A stretch of DNA of 64,000 nucleotides, taken from the NCBI GenBank assembly GCA_027579435.1, contig JANBPK010000880.1, forward strand, positions 1 through 64,000, written 5' to 3'. The position numbers and the translations under genes are program-made. Positions 12,130 through 25,469 of the stretch are shown in pieces. The notes below the pieces were generated by a model that was not told the DNA's origin, made no database searches, and was given only the letters and a program-made list of their open reading frames with translations. Source of the stretch: Candolleomyces eurysporus. Lineage: Eukaryota; Basidiomycota; Agaricomycetes; Agaricales; Psathyrellaceae. Numbering within the stretch: position 1 is the first letter of the stretch; each line of letters starts with the position of its first letter.

Positions 12130-13330
12130 TCAGTCTCCTTGAGTCGAAATCTCTGTTCCCTCCTACATTTCCGCAAAAAAAAGTGTGTATAAGCTCGAAG
12201 CATCACTACTGGCACCGAATGGCTGAGATTCTCAGGGAAATTCCTTTGTGAAAACGCACCTTTGTTGACGGTGAAGCGTGCGCAATCAGTGCAGCGTTTC
12301 AACAAAGGAAATGGTGGTAAGCTTTCTCTTATCGACTCGTATAAGCTCTCTAAATCACTCAATACGCTCTTGTGCATGTCCCTGTACCTTCGCTGTGTCA
12401 CGCAGAAAGTCGTATCGTCGTGGACGACCACCCTGATGAGGGCTCGCAGCGCCGCAATGACGACGACCGCGGATACATTTTGGATCTGGGAAACAGGAAA
12501 AAANGTCAGTGCTCCTTTTTATTTGGACGTGTTCGAGTGGTTTACTTACTCTTTCGTTTAGCTGCGACTCTCTCGATCCTTTGATGAATGTGAACGAACC
12601 TCAATTTAGCCGGGTATATATCAGTGCATGGAACGCACGAGCTCAACCTTTCGTCTTGATTTCTGAATCTTCCCGAACATCTCGATTCGCCCTAAACGCT
12701 CACGCTATTTGTCCTCTGATGCAAACGTCGAGCTCAGACAGCCCAGCGGTGTAGATGAAGCACTGTAGCAAGGGATATAGCTTGAGGAACGATGCTGCAT
12801 TGGGAATACCGAGGTTAGCATTGATTTGTTATTGAGAGGTGTCAAAGGATTGAAGCACCAACTCGCAGGGCTCAGAAACGCGTCCATGTCCGGACTGAGG
12901 AGACTCGCAGCGCGAGCTACACCCCCATCACTTATTTCCGGGACGGTGCATTGGGGCGGGTGACGATTTCGTTTTGAATGTGCAGGTGCGCATCGTTCAA
13001 GAGGTGTGATCGATATCTCACCTTTGATTCAGATTTTTTACCCAAACATCGAAGGCTAGGATACGCGTTCCTTCTTGCGGCGTTCCACCTGCCTGTGAGT
13101 GGGAGTCTCCTCCCCTGATTTCACTAAAAAAGCAAGTATAGGCTCGAAAAACTCGCTATGTGCGCCGAAGGCTGCCAGTTTCGGTGCGGGCTCTCTGGAA
13201 TCACAGCCATGGCGACGATAGAGTGCTGAGCTCAGCGTTATAACAAAGGAAATATACGTTCCCGCTATCCCCCCATATAAGCTCACTGAATGGATCGCTA
13301 CAGTCTTATGCACGTTTCTGATCTCCCTCG
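12130..13330. repeat. Decayed direct duplication of unknown sequence
   Basis: Segments at about 12180-12410 and 13125-13320 are diverged direct copies. Landmarks are GTATAAGCTCGAA/GTATAGGCTCGAA, CAGCGTTTCAACAAAGGAAAT/CAGCGTTATAACAAAGGAAAT and ATATAAGCTC/GTATAAGCTC followed by CTTGTGCATG/CTTATGCACG. On the minus strand both read partly as similar peptides (RDMHKSVLSDLESLYESI; MHKTVAIHSVSLYGGI), so they may derive from one gene family, but stops and shifts prevent a model. An N is at 12504. No other gene is supported between 11957 and 14020. Confidence 0.5.
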
Positions 13331-14020
13331 TACATCTTTTGGCATACTAGAACATTCCTTAAGCCCTGCGGAGATGCCCAGGCATATAGAGCGCTCCAGA
13401 AACTCATTCCTTTGATATGGGCTTCTGGGGTAGGAATTGGGGAGAACTCTCACCGTTCTTTCTGATGTGGAGCAATTTCCGGTGAGTATCTTTGTATGGG
13501 AAATACCGAAGACAGAGTCTAACTGCTCGATTTAGACCTGTCCGTAATGACGAAAATCGTCTACTCAACACTACGAGATCTTGTACAGTCAAATCCAAGC
13601 GTGTTTGATGAACCCATTAGTCCTTATGGTAGCTTCTCATGGCGAACACTCGAAGGAAACATTCATTGAATATTCTGCAAAACACCGATCCGGGGGTTCG
13701 CAAATACGTTGGCCGCACTGATATGGGTCCGTAACAAGGCAAGGGCAGTGTTGTAGGGTTATGTTCATGCCAGTTCTATTACCATGCCAATACTGAACGC
13801 CTTGTGTTCTACAAGTTGGTAGCAACCTTGTACCGAAGCAAAACAGCATCCCGAGCGCCACCATCGCACCTCCCTCGCCCGGCCTCGAGGCTCTTCAAAC
13901 CTTCTCACGGCACGTCCTATTGTGCTTCATCGGTCTTCCTGATCGTCTCTCCTGCTCTCAATCAACACAAGCACTCAAGCACTCAAACACTCACAGCTCT
14001 GCAATACTCTCACAGTGGCC
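13331..14020. other. 5' flank of the NACHT-WD40 gene
   Basis: No confident gene. A 75-codon frame on the minus strand (13637-13864) is Cys-rich but is unsupported. The last 100 bases before 14021 are C/T-rich with repeated ACTCAAGCACTCAAAC-like text, as in many fungal 5' leaders. Confidence 0.4.
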
Positions 14021-17000
14021 ATGCTGGAGAAACCGAAAACCATCGTTCGCAAAGGCGTGAAGCAATTCGACCGTTGGAAGGCAAAATTACGCTCTGATGA
14101 CGGCCCACAGTCGAATGAAGAGGCCTCGAAGACGGGGAAGATGGTGGAAAAGCTCGAGAATGGTACGCACCACGATTCTCTGCCTTGGAGCATCGGCGAT
14201 GTTCTAACTATTTGTGAAGAACCCGAAATCAAGACGGCTGTCGGCGCTGTTGAAACGAAGGCCCAAGACGACGATAAGCAAGTCCTCGGCGCTCTGCCTA
14301 CACTCGAAGACACGGACCCCTATGCACAAGATCTCATCAAGACCCCGCAAGAATCGCCTGCCCCCGCTCATACTGCTGCTATGGAAGCGACGCCAGTTCT
14401 CGATCTCGGCTTGCCATTGCGCGACGCAGCCGAGGAAAAAGCAGAGGCGACCCCGACCGAGCACGCCGTTCCCAGCGACGCCAAATACGATGACCTTGAT
14501 TCCGGCAAGGCTTCAACGCAAGATACCGCCGCACTCGACGACAAGGAGCCTGCTCTCACAGCTGCAGCCACTTCCGGCCACCAGCAGGGGTCTCAGGTCG
14601 ACACCGCGGGCGACGTTCAAACTCCCAAAAAAAGCAAAACGAAGATTGCCTGGACCATCGCTTCGCAATCCCTCCGCACGCTCAATCGATGCGCCGATGC
14701 CTTTCCACCGCTCAAGGCTGCGACATCCATCCTCGTCGAGATGTTAGATCGATATGATGTGCGTGATGTCATTTTCTTTCGGCGACGAGGCTATCCTGAT
14801 CATATGGTTTCTAGCAAGTGCAAGGCCTCGAAACTCAGCTTAAGGAGTTCGCAGACACAGTCGACGAACTCGTGAAAATGATCCAAGGGCACCGCGATAC
14901 TACCGATGCAAAGATGAAGGCTCGGCTCGATGGCTTAGTCCGGTAAGCCCATCCGACCCTCATTTTTACTGTGCTCACGTCCTTGCCTACAGCGTTATCG
15001 AAGCTTCTACTGTCAGGCTCGGAGTGAAGGTTGGGGGAAAGTTGCGGTTCGTCACTGCCAAAGAGGATGTGGACGCGATCAAGGAAGAGCTTCTCGCGAT
15101 AAACTCTGCGATCCAAGTGTTCATGGTACGTCCTATATACGTCCTACTCAACTCATCCGGTATCAACTACTTCCCAGATATATACCGCCATCGAAACCTA
15201 CACCAACGTCTTATTCATCAAAGAACATCGTGCGTGAGGTCTCTTTTCAGCCCGCGTCTCTCACTAACCGCCTTCCAGATCTCCTCGCGGCTCTCCCTTT
15301 GGTCCCTGGGGCAGAATTCAGGCACGAAGACCGCCCCTGCTGCCTAGACGGCACTCGGATCAACCTCCTCGCCGACCTACTCGTTTGGGCGACCGCACTC
15401 AAGGAGGATGAGCGGGTCTTCTGGTTGGGTGGTATGTTCGGCACCGGCAAAACCACCGTTGCTGAAACCTTTTGCCGTATCCTTGCGCACAAGGGTCTGC
15501 TCGGTGGCAGCTTTTTCTGCTCCAGAAAGTCTCCGGATAGGCGAGACGTTCGCCGCATCTTTCCTTCCCTTGCTCGGAGCTTGGCTCGGTACCACCCAGG
15601 GTACCGGCGAGCCTTGATTGAGGCTCTGCANNCGCTTCACGAGTACGACATCCCCAGTATNAATCTTGGGGAGCAGTTCCGTTCCCTCTTCGTCGATCCA
15701 CTGCAGACTCTGAATGCAGAGGAAAAAGACACATTGTCAACTATGACTTTTGTCGTTGACGCGCTGGACGAGTGCCAGGATAACGAGGCTATGGAGCAGT
15801 TCCTTGAGATTCTCCTTGACAATTTGGAGTCTCACGACTGCCCACTCAAGTTCTGCGTGACGGGTAGACCTGAAGCGCATATCCGGGAGAAGCTAACCGA
15901 GTCCAGTATCGTTCCGAGCATCCAGCTCCATGAAATCGACGACAGCCTCGTCGAAGACGATATCTACCTTTACTTGTCCATCATGCTAGGAAGCATCGAC
16001 AAGCTTCGAGCTGCGTATACCAGCTGGCCACCACCCGAGCTTCGAGCACTCGCAAACCGAGCTGGCAAACTCTTTGTCTATGCCTCGACTGTGTTCCGCT
16101 ACGTCAGAGCCTCACGCTCAGATCCCAAATCGCGCTTGATGAAAGTGCTTGATCACAAGACAGCGGAGACCACCTTACAGCTCGCGACAAAGAACCTGCA
16201 CTCCATGTACGCTTGATCTTCTCGGAGGCATTCGATGTTCATGACGACGATGAGCAGGACCTGCCGCGTAAATGTCTAATGGCGCTTACAAGCGCCTATG
16301 AGCCTCTTTCGGTTCTTGACTATAGCAAGTTACACAATACTTCGCTAGCGCAGATTCGAAATGCTCTCGAGAACCTTCATTCTCTCATAAAGGTTCCAAA
16401 TCCGCCGCTGTCGGATGGCGATGATGACCCTGATGCAGTAGTAACTGCTCACCATTACTTAATTATTGAGTATCTTACTACTCCAGAGGATGGTTCCAGA
16501 TGGACCAGCTCAGTTCTAGATGATTTACACATGACTGATTCTTGTGCCTTTGTACTCCGGAATCATTTACACTTTGGTGTTTCTGGAATCCCCAACTCTG
16601 ATGAGGCACTTGACATGTTGCCCACAAGCTATTTGGATTCAATTCCTAGCTATTTGCTCTATGCATCCTGCTACTGCACAAAACATTGGCTTGAAGTCTT
16701 CAAGAATGAAGCTACCCCCATTGTCTCCTTTTCAAATGATTCAGAGGAATACCTGATTGAACTGTGTACCTACTTCATCAATCACAAGTTCTTGTATTGG
16801 CTGGAATTGCTTGCATGTTTCAAGCAGTTGCACTTGGCCTCAGCTTATTTCATCCAAATACGAGCAGTAAGTACTTGGAAAAGCATTGCAATTGATAGAT
16901 TGAATCTAACTTTCTTTATTCTAGGCTGCAACTGGTTTCCCTGAGTTTCAATTAATCTGTGCAGACTGCCTCCAGTTCCTCATCCAATTCAGGGAAGTCA

Positions 17001-19332
17001 TTGGATTCAATCCTGCCCACATCTATCTCTCTGCTTTGCCTATGTTCAAATGAGAATCACTTTTGGTCAGAAGCTTTTACCCTCTGTTCAAAAATACTGT
17101 CAAGCCTGTTATGATGTATTGTGATAACTCTGACAGGGCAGGTCTTTGTGACATATTCCCATTCTTCACCTTTGAAGCTTTGAACTGCCCAGTTCTTGAT
17201 GTGGCTGTCTCACCAAATGGAAAATATCTTGCAACTGGCTATGCCAGTGAAAAGATGTACATATGGAGTTTGGAAACAGCAGCTCTGTTGATGGGACCTC
17301 TATTCAACCGTGTTGGCACAGTCACTGCTTTGCTCTTCTCTGCAGATAGCATGTTCCTTGTTTCTGGAACTCAGTCTGGGATGATTTCAGTGTGGAATGT
17401 GCACACTGGAGCCATGCATGCTGAAAGCATACAAGGGTTCCCTGCTATCCGCTGCTTGGCATTACCCTCTCCTTCCCATGATGCCATCTGTCCTGGCCTC
17501 CTGGCATCTGGACATACCAATGGAGAGATTCACTTTTGGGATTTGGAGAGTTGCAAACATGAAGAGTATCACTACTATCATCCTCACCTGACTGCAGTCA
17601 CTGCCATGTGTTTCTCAGGTGATGGAACTCAACTGGCATCTGGATCTCTGGATGGTATCATCCAGATAAGATCCATCTCCTATGATACCAAGTCTATTGA
17701 AGCCTCTGGGAAAGTCTTTGAGCATGACAGCCCAATCAATTCCATTGTCTGGCCATATGAACAAAATGCATGGCTATTCTTTGCTGCAACAGAGCAATAT
17801 ATCCATACCCTGTGTGTGGAAGTTATGGAGTTGGCTAATAAAAGACATGATTACACATATGATACTATGGCTCTAACATGCATGGCCCTTTCATCTGATG
17901 AAACTCTGTTGCTCACTGGAACCTCTGATGGCCGTCTTGCACTTTGGTCATGCATTACAGAGAATCCTAGAGCGGTACCTGAACTATGGGAAGCACATAC
18001 AAGTGCAGTCACTGCTCTTGAATTCATTCCAAATACACATTTGGTGATACTGCATCTCAAGATTTTTCTATTCATATCCGAGACTTGGATGCCCCTCGGA
18101 AACCCACTGCAGATTTTGAGAAGACAGATAGGAGGTTTAATTCTATGGTGTACAATCCCAAGACTTATCAAATGATTGCTGTAACTGCTGAACAGGGCAA
18201 TATCTCATCCTGGTGTATGGAAACTGGACGTTTGCACAAGCAAAGAGAAGCATGCAGGAACCCAAAACCCACACTGTTGATTTTGGGAGATGGAACATTC
18301 CTTGCTATTGCAGATGGATGTGGGCTTTCACTCTGGGATGAAGAAACATTGTATCCAATTAGTAACTACCTGGTCAAACATGAAGATTTGATTACAGGTC
18401 TTGTCCTTGGCTCAAATACCATCTTCACCTCATCCTTGGATGGTCAAATTCTATGTTACAAGATAAAAGATAAGAAGCTAGCTGTGGATAAAGTCGTCAT
18501 CTCTTGTCCACAGCCCATAACTTGTATGGACGTACCTGGCCACAAAAAGATTCTTGTCTTTGGATCTCAAAGCTTTGTATTTCTTCTGAATATAGCCAGG
18601 GAACATGAATTCCCAGGAAAAGGTGTCTTTGGGAAGCTTGAAAATGGAGCACCTGTTGTGTCCCTTGTAGTTGCCAAAGCCTCAGATATTCTTATTGCAG
18701 TATGCAAACCAGCCCATGAATCTCAGGTATACATGCAGATCTGGAACTTCAAAACCAAGCAGAAACTTCACTACTTGGACTACCATCATTTTGTGCCACA
18801 AGCTCTAGCCATCTCTCCAGATGGGAATTACTTTGCTACTGGTGGGGGTGATCACAAGATCTTCTTAAGTGAAGTGAAAGATCCCCATAACACTTGCAGA
18901 GTTCTCATTGGCCACACAGATGAAGTTACAGGACTTGCCTTTGCCTATAGTAGTCTCTATCAAGTGGATATCCTGATATCCAGCTCTCTTGACCGTACTT
19001 TTCGGCTGTGGACTCTCAAACCCCATATTGGTACCCCTCAGTACCTTCATGAGGACCAGTGGCAAATTATTGGCAATGATGCCATGCAATCAAGTCATCC
19101 TGGTGGAAAGCTTTACTGGTTTCCATTTAAAACTGCCCAGGAGGGATTACATAGCTGGGATGGCTGGGTTCAGGATGCTAGAGGCAACAACTTATTCTGG
19201 ATTTCTCCAGATCAAAGAACCGTAGTGAAAACACCAGGAACACTCAGAATTGATGGTGTGCGCATTAACTGGAAGCTGTACATGACTCGTGTTGTTCATG
19301 GATCGGATTGGAAGCAATGCTTCACTGGATGA
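14021..19332 (+). pseudogene. NACHT-WD40 STAND protein, disrupted
   Basis: The gene encodes a STAND NTPase like fungal HET-E: N-terminal helical region, NACHT NTPase, then WD40 repeats. Exons run 14021-14758, 14815-14942, 14993-15125, 15178-15229, 15279-16866 and 16925-19332. The NACHT part has Walker A GMFGTGKTT, Walker B FVVDALDEC and the arginine motif FCVTGRPEA. WD40-like units follow from about 17190 (AVSPNGKYLATG, FSADSMFLVSG, AISPDGNYFATGGG, LDRTFRLW). The C-terminus VVHGSDWKQCFTG ends at 19332. Defects: a one-base loss near 16213 (MYA then LIFSEAFD), an in-frame TGA at 17051-17053, and a frame change near 18045; Ns lie at 15631-15632 and 15661. The 3' half from about 16440 is nearly CpG-free, the 5' half is not. 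The N-terminal helices (FPPLKAATSILVEML) are paralogous to those of the gene at 49310. Confidence 0.8.
16440..19330. other. CpG-depleted block A
   Basis: CpG almost disappears at about 16435, inside the NACHT gene. Lines 16321-16440 carry about eight CpG in 120 bases; 16441-16500 carry none, and I count 2 in 17161-17880. TG and CA are correspondingly common. Normal CpG returns just after the stop codon near 19330. Confidence 0.85.
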
Positions 19333-19889
19333 ATTTTCTATGTAGTATCCTTCCCGTAGTACTACTATGCAGAGTAGGAATGTAGTGAGTAGGATTCATA
19401 GTACAAGTTGAATACCCTTTGTCGATTTGTGAAACATGTGCGATCGTGAGAATAGCGAGACACAGTTTGATTTACAAACCTCAGGTCACAGCATTCGCTC
19501 TGATCCTCCCTCCCCTCAAGTCCTTGATATTCAACCAGGCATTAGGTGAGATCCATAGAGTTTTCTATAATGAGATTCGCTCCCTTTGAACTCAAAGGAA
19601 CCCAATAGCTACGAATGGTCTGACTCAGAGTGCTTCATGATTGGAGCTCAAGCTGCTGCAAGCGCGTCAACGCGTCACCATGCATCGGGGAAGGCGGGTG
19701 AGTGTCCATGAATGTTTGACCTTCATAGGTACTCCGTCTGCATTTAGGTTTGAATCGTGCGCTCGACGCAAGTGAATGAGCAATACACCTCACACCTGTG
19801 CATAACCCGTCGAACAAGAACACTATTTCAGGTTGTTCGTCTCTGATTCATTCACCTCTACTCCTGGTCACTCTCAAACGGTGTAGCGG

Positions 19890-21116
19890 ATGGCGAATAT
19901 TTCTAATCCAAAGAGGCTAGCTGCCTTGGCTTTCTGCTTCGATATGTCGTCTCGAATTCACGCCGCGCTCGATCTCGATGGTTTTCGCGAACCACTTCAA
20001 TCTCGGTTGTACGCCCCACACAGATATGCGTTGCTTGTATTTTTCTGCCTCGAAGCACTACTGGAGATACTGTGGCTCTGGAGGGTCAGCCAGCGCATAA
20101 TTGTGGTGGAAAACAGGAGACTTGATGAAGAGAAAGGTGTTCTCGACGATGAAAAGTCACCCGCTGCAAGATTGCCACGGCTACACCGCTTCGATCCTTC
20201 TTTCTCAATCTAAGAAGAGTTTTGGGCAGTCTATATTGTTGGAAGCACCTGCCAAGATGCGCTCTGAATACCTTCTTTTTAAGTAGAAACCTCATGCAGC
20301 ATACTTTCCCTCTCAGACAGCTGGGCTCTGTCCTGGCTCCAGGGCAGGTATGCCTTCTGTCGACTTCTACTCGCCATCAGCGCTGTCATGCAACTCTACA
20401 CCATTTTCGTACTACTTGATGCATCTAAAAATTCGGTCTTTCCGAAACACAACGTCCTGATTCACTTCATCGCCAAGTCCCGCGCCGCAATCGCTATTCT
20501 CCTTCTCTGGAAAACGTGGGGAGTCATCCATGTCAGTATGAAACACTTTCACCATTATCATCGAACCCGTTCCGCTCACAACATGCGCTCTTTCTCCCTG
20601 TATCTCCAAATTCCGTCTGCCTGTCTGTTCACCCATCTATCAAGTCACGTACCCTTACGCCACGCCCATCTATCAAATCACGGCCGTGCGCAGACGTTAT
20701 CTGCGCCCACCAATATACAGCAAGTCAATAGTCTGTCCTTTAACCTTATCTTTGTGCGTACTCATCTATCATTCACCGCCGCTGCCGATCGAACACCAGC
20801 TAACATTGATTGTGATTGCGCGCGCGCTGGTGCTGTCTTGTCTTTTTGCCCTTGCGATCAACGTCATCCTTTATCGCAGGCTATGTCCTCGGGCCCGGAC
20901 CCAACGATGGGTTTATTCTTGGCCGCCGTCCTGTTCAGTCTTGCGATAGGACCTCATCGGGAGGGTTTTGGGTGGCACTCTACCTTCCGCTGGTCGGCGT
21001 TAATCGTCCTAGCCGTTGTCGTCCTTGATTGGTTGGTAGCCCATAGCTTTGTTGGTACCAGAGATTCCGAGGAATACGATGGTAGTACCGAGGACGTGGA
21101 AAGGCTGGGTACGTGA
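19890..21116 (+). CDS. Fungal multi-pass membrane protein, unknown function
   Basis: The gene starts at ATG 19890 and ends at TGA 21114-21116. Membrane-type segments appear in order: YALLVFFCLEALLEILWLW, a segment near 20400 (LYTIFVLLD followed by FIAKSRAAIAILLLWKTWGVI), LVLSCLFALAINVI near 20825, GLFLAAVLFSLAIG and STFRWSALIVLAVVVLDWL. The tail is acidic (DSEEYDGSTEDVERLG). Frame changes between these blocks imply at least four introns, which I could not place with certainty; donors are likely near 20532 and 20754. It resembles uncharacterised fungal membrane proteins with a conserved KTWG-containing helix (DUF1774-like). The exon model is uncertain, the existence of a membrane protein gene much less so. 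Confidence 0.5.
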
Positions 21117-21523
21117 GGGCTATGGTATCGGGCCAGTTTGCAGGAAGATGTATCGTGAGCTGCTGTAGCTTTTGTATACAATACCCTCCAATTAGATGAA
21201 CTAGAATTCCGTACCAAGGCGCAATTATGCTGTATTAAAAAGCGAGGAAGTCGAAAACAAGACTTGAACTAAATGTTACAGTATGCGACGAATGTAATGA
21301 GTTGGGTATACTGAGCACAATGAAGAGACCTTTCGTAAGGCGAAACGGAAACCGAGCACAAAGTACAATCGAATGGCCGATCGTAGATGAACTGAGAAAA
21401 AAATGAGGAGTCGTGCACAACGTAAAGAGCGTGAGTGGGGACCAAGACTTCAGGAGACCCAGTAGTACCGGTGACGATGGGGAAGAAAAGAAAGTGTAAC
21501 AGAAATAATCGAGACGAACCAAA

Positions 21524-23800
21524 TCAGAGAAGCCTCAACGCTTGAATAACGTCCGGAAGCTTCGTGTTCCACTCTCCACTCCAGCCTTGCGAGTCGGACA
21601 CGCTGGTAGCACTCGTCCTCGAGCTCGCGATGATCACAAGATCCTTGCCATCATCGTAGGGCCCTGTCGTAATCGACCACCTCCGTTTACTCGCAGGAGG
21701 CGTGTATGGTGTGTGAGGAACGCCGTAATCGCCAAAGGGTGTATCAGGTCTGGTGGCGTGAATCTCTGAGGACGCAGTACTCGAGAGCGACGTGAGAGAA
21801 GGCTTGGGGCGGTGGGAGGGTGAGGAGGAGGAATCGTCGTGGGACTTGACATTGCCAAGATGCTGCTCCTTTGACACCGCAGTGGCAGCAGATGTGGGTC
21901 CAGACGGAGGAGGTAGTGGCGACTCTGAAACGCCGGTGGTCGCAGCGGAACTTGTGCCTGACCTCACGTTCACAGGAGTCTTCACATCACCTTCCTCAGA
22001 CGCATCTTGTTCTAGCCGCGAGCTTTCCAGCCCCCTGGTACTCCCAAATGAAAGCGAAAGCGCCGGTCGAGGGCCATGTGATGAGGCGAGCGATGATGAT
22101 GAGGATGATGATGAAGATGATACACCTGCCGGAGATTCAGTATCTGACATGACGGCATGGTTAACGGTAGCGGGGAAGCCAGGGGTGGATGAAATAGTTG
22201 AAGTGATAGAGTCGCGATAAGAGAGAATCGACGAGTGTGGCCTTTCGACGATCGGGGTTGGCGGGCTGAACGTAATCGGGGACTCCGAACTCGGACTGTC
22301 GTTATAGGAATCGTCTCGAATTTCGCCCCAAGACTCGGAGAGGTCATCGGCGAGAGCAAAACGGTGAAGGTCGCTCAGGGTGCCGCAAGTTGATACCGTT
22401 CTTTGGGACGGGGCGAGTGATTCCCGTCCATGATCCATAGCACTAGAACGGACGAAGGATGACGTTGATGATGATCCTGATGCAGGTCCCAAATGATAGG
22501 GAAGCGATAAGGAATTTCGTTTTGGTTTTGAATTTCTCGGGGAGCCAGAAGGTGGATTGGAGGTGATAGAGGAGGAAGAGGAAATATAGCTGTCTGTGTC
22601 GAGCTTTGGGAGACTAGTGGGGTGTTTCTTGTTCAGCAGCTGCTGGTAGATCATATGGGGAGGGAGCTCTCCCATAGTGCGCGCGATCTTGCTGATATTA
22701 CCAGGCTTTCGATCGTGAACTGAGGTTGACGGTTTTTGAACTGAAGAGGCCATGTCGATATCGATATTGAAGTCGGCCGTAGTCACAGGATTCGGCAATG
22801 GAGGACTTGGGGTTGTGGCTTGTATCGTGCTGGCGGACGCCGAGGACTCGGTTGAAAGCTGTCGAGCATGACCAGGCGACGTCGTAGATTGTCCACTCAA
22901 TTTCCTGGCTTTCTTGCCTCTGGGCCAGAGTAGCTTGAGGCCCGAGTTCCCTTTCACAACACCATCCGCGACTACCCGGGGGCGCGATCCAGCGCCTCCT
23001 CTCCCAGGGAGACGAACGATCGTACCAGCCTCCTCTTCGGCCGTTCCCTCTCCAGAAAACGAGTTAGGACCAGCTAACCCCTCGGCGTCCCGCTGGACGT
23101 CCTTCCCTTTGATGCTTCGCTGCTTGGAACCAGAACCTCCGCGACCTACGAATCGACGCTTGTTGTCCAGTTGCGGTGCCGACAGCGAGGTGGAAACCGG
23201 CTTTAATTGCATGGTGCCAATCGGAGAGGATGGTGGTTGCGTTTGGACATTTCGTAGCTTCGAACCACTTCCCCCACGTCCAACCATTCGCACTCGAGCC
23301 TGTTGAGAACTGGTAGTCGAAAAACTGTTCATCCTGTCGAGTGAATACCCTGGTCGATAGTATACGATTCAATTTGTCAATAACCTAATCGAATAAATAT
23401 GCTGCGGGGTTTGACTCACTAGGCTGTATAGCCATGCCATCCAGCGATCTCGGAGTATACAGAGACGACGAGTCGTCAGTGTAATAGGGCAAGGTCTGAC
23501 TGGAGTTTCTCAAACGTGAGTCGGGGTATGCAGAAAGGGAGTCGAGAAGAGCAGCGACCCGTTTCGCTGAGGCTCCGTGCTTCCTAGAGCTCTCCGCGTG
23601 AGAGGTGGAACTGATTTGAGATGCCGGGGAATTCGGGGAGGCAACCGACTCGGATGTCGCCTCGCTGCTGATATTGGCGAGGGTGGTATCGATCTCGAGG
23701 ACTGTCCGTTATATATAGGGACATGCGACAGTTTTAGTAAAGACGCCAAAAGGGTAACTGTTTCGTGACAACCAATGACCTCACCTTCGCCTGGCCGCAT
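21524..23800 (-). CDS. GRGG-motif protein (DUF3602-like)
   Basis: Exons on the minus strand are 23800-23785, 23701-23420 and 23349-21524, giving 707 residues. The 16-nt first exon (MRPGE) splices in frame to VLEIDTTLANISS. The protein is mostly Ser/Pro-rich and probably disordered. Three copies of a Gly-rich basic motif stand out: GRGGSGSKLRN (about residue 122), GRGGSGSKQRS (about 168) and GRGGAGSRPR (about 213); such repeats define the fungal DUF3602 family. A poly-Ser tract is encoded around 22085-22130. The C-terminus GWSGEWNTKLPDVIQALRLL is compact and looks like a conserved end motif. The function of the family is unknown. The gene appears intact and CpG-normal. Confidence 0.8.
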
Positions 23801-25460
23801 GATTCATGCAGAAGGGTCGTGATTCCTTGCGATTGGGTAGTGAATATAAAGCGGTGCAGGGAAACGAGTACGACGGTGAACGATAGGCGAAGCGTTCGCT
23901 TGTCCCAAGCGATGTGAATCCGGGATTGCGGCGACACGAGCGCGAAGGATTTAAACACGTCGAGAGGAGCTGCGCGAGACGGCGAGAGACCCGACTTGAA
24001 AAGAGGGGAAAACGGCCTGGGAGAAAAAGGCGGGGTGAATATATACTTCGTAAATATCAAGTTCCTGAAACAACATACCGGGATTTCTTGAAGAATCGGC
24101 ATGATAGATTCTGGTTCCCGGGTCTGAATTCCAGCATCATGGATCAAAGACCAAACTTGAAAGCCACATCCATCAATCGGGCGACCGCCTGAAGGGTTGG
24201 GTTACCTAGGGGGTGGTATGTAAAGGTTGACTGACGTACGACACATTCAGCCTTCCAAATTACTACGATCACACACCAACGTCTCCTGAAAGGGAAGGCT
24301 CTTCGCTAGGTCAGGTATCATCAAGTAGAAAGTTGTGTCCACTTTCGCGATTCGGTAATCCACAATCCACACGGCCCTGACCGAGCCATCGTGTGATGGT
24401 TTCGGTTAGTGTCGTCGACCTCGAGGCAGTAGGGTCACTAGGTGTGGCAGGCATCTTGCTGCGTGCTCTTGGCGAGGACGAAATCCTCACCCGAGGCTTT
24501 GGAGTCGGGCACTGGCCCGCTGGAATTGCGATCTTGTGATTGGGAGTGAGAGAATCTGAGCAGGGGAGTGATGATAACGCAGCGCATCACACGAGGCGCC
24601 CACAAAATGATGAACTAGATCAAAATCGCCAGATTTGGAGGTTTCCCTTCTTCTGGCTCCCGAAACCTCTCCCGTTCCGTCTCTCCGCCCCTTAATTGCT
24701 ACTTAGGGGGCAGGGCCGCGGGAGCGGAGCCTTCGAGTGTCGTCAGCGGGTTATCGGTATATCAATATTAATTAGGGACTTACGCTCACTCCGTCGACCA
24801 AACGAGCGCTGTGAAAAAATATCTATCTGCAGCAGATTGAACATCGGCCTGTGTAAAGAATCCCATGCGCAAAACGCTTTGGAAGTGAGCTAACCCCTCA
24901 CCTTTGGTCCATGCTGACATCTCCCAACAACTTCGTCCGACGAGAGTCAGGCTGCCAGAAACAATGCGTTCAACGTCATAGCCATTGGCAGATCCAATCA
25001 CTGGGACCAGACAAGCCCGCCGAAGCCGGAAAGAGTAGGATTTCTTGATGCAATCTCATTCCGATGCTGGTAACTTTTTGCGATGGAATACGAACCTATA
25101 GCGTTCTCTCGTTTGCGCATGTGCATGTGCCAGTATGAATCATGATATCCAACCGTATGTGTTCAAGGAACAGAATCAGCAGAAGCAGAAGCCAACACTG
25201 AGCGTCATGATGAACTGACGTATGCACAGGCATTCTCAGACTCTCTGAGCAGATTCTATCACGGAACCGTATGAGAATAACACAATGGAAGCTACTACAG
25301 CGACAATCGTCAAATTCTGATCCATACGAGTATTTTAGCATAGCTCACCATTGGAATATGGAGATCCAATTGCTGTTACGCTGGAGATATCATGGGGAAA
25401 CCTAGCCTCGTTCAGCCTTCTTCCTCGTTCCTTTGATTCTGATTCATTACTGTGCAGTTA
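23801..25460. other. No supported gene
   Basis: The first few hundred bases are the upstream region of the GRGG-motif gene. A few short frames exist further on, none with splice support or recognisable domains. Confidence 0.5.
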
Positions 25461-25469
25461 AAGATATCA

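Noticed and set aside
13637..13864. 75-residue Cys-rich frame that could be a secreted effector
   Set aside because: The presumed signal peptide is weak, there are no introns or homologues I know, and it lies in the leader region of another gene on the opposite strand.
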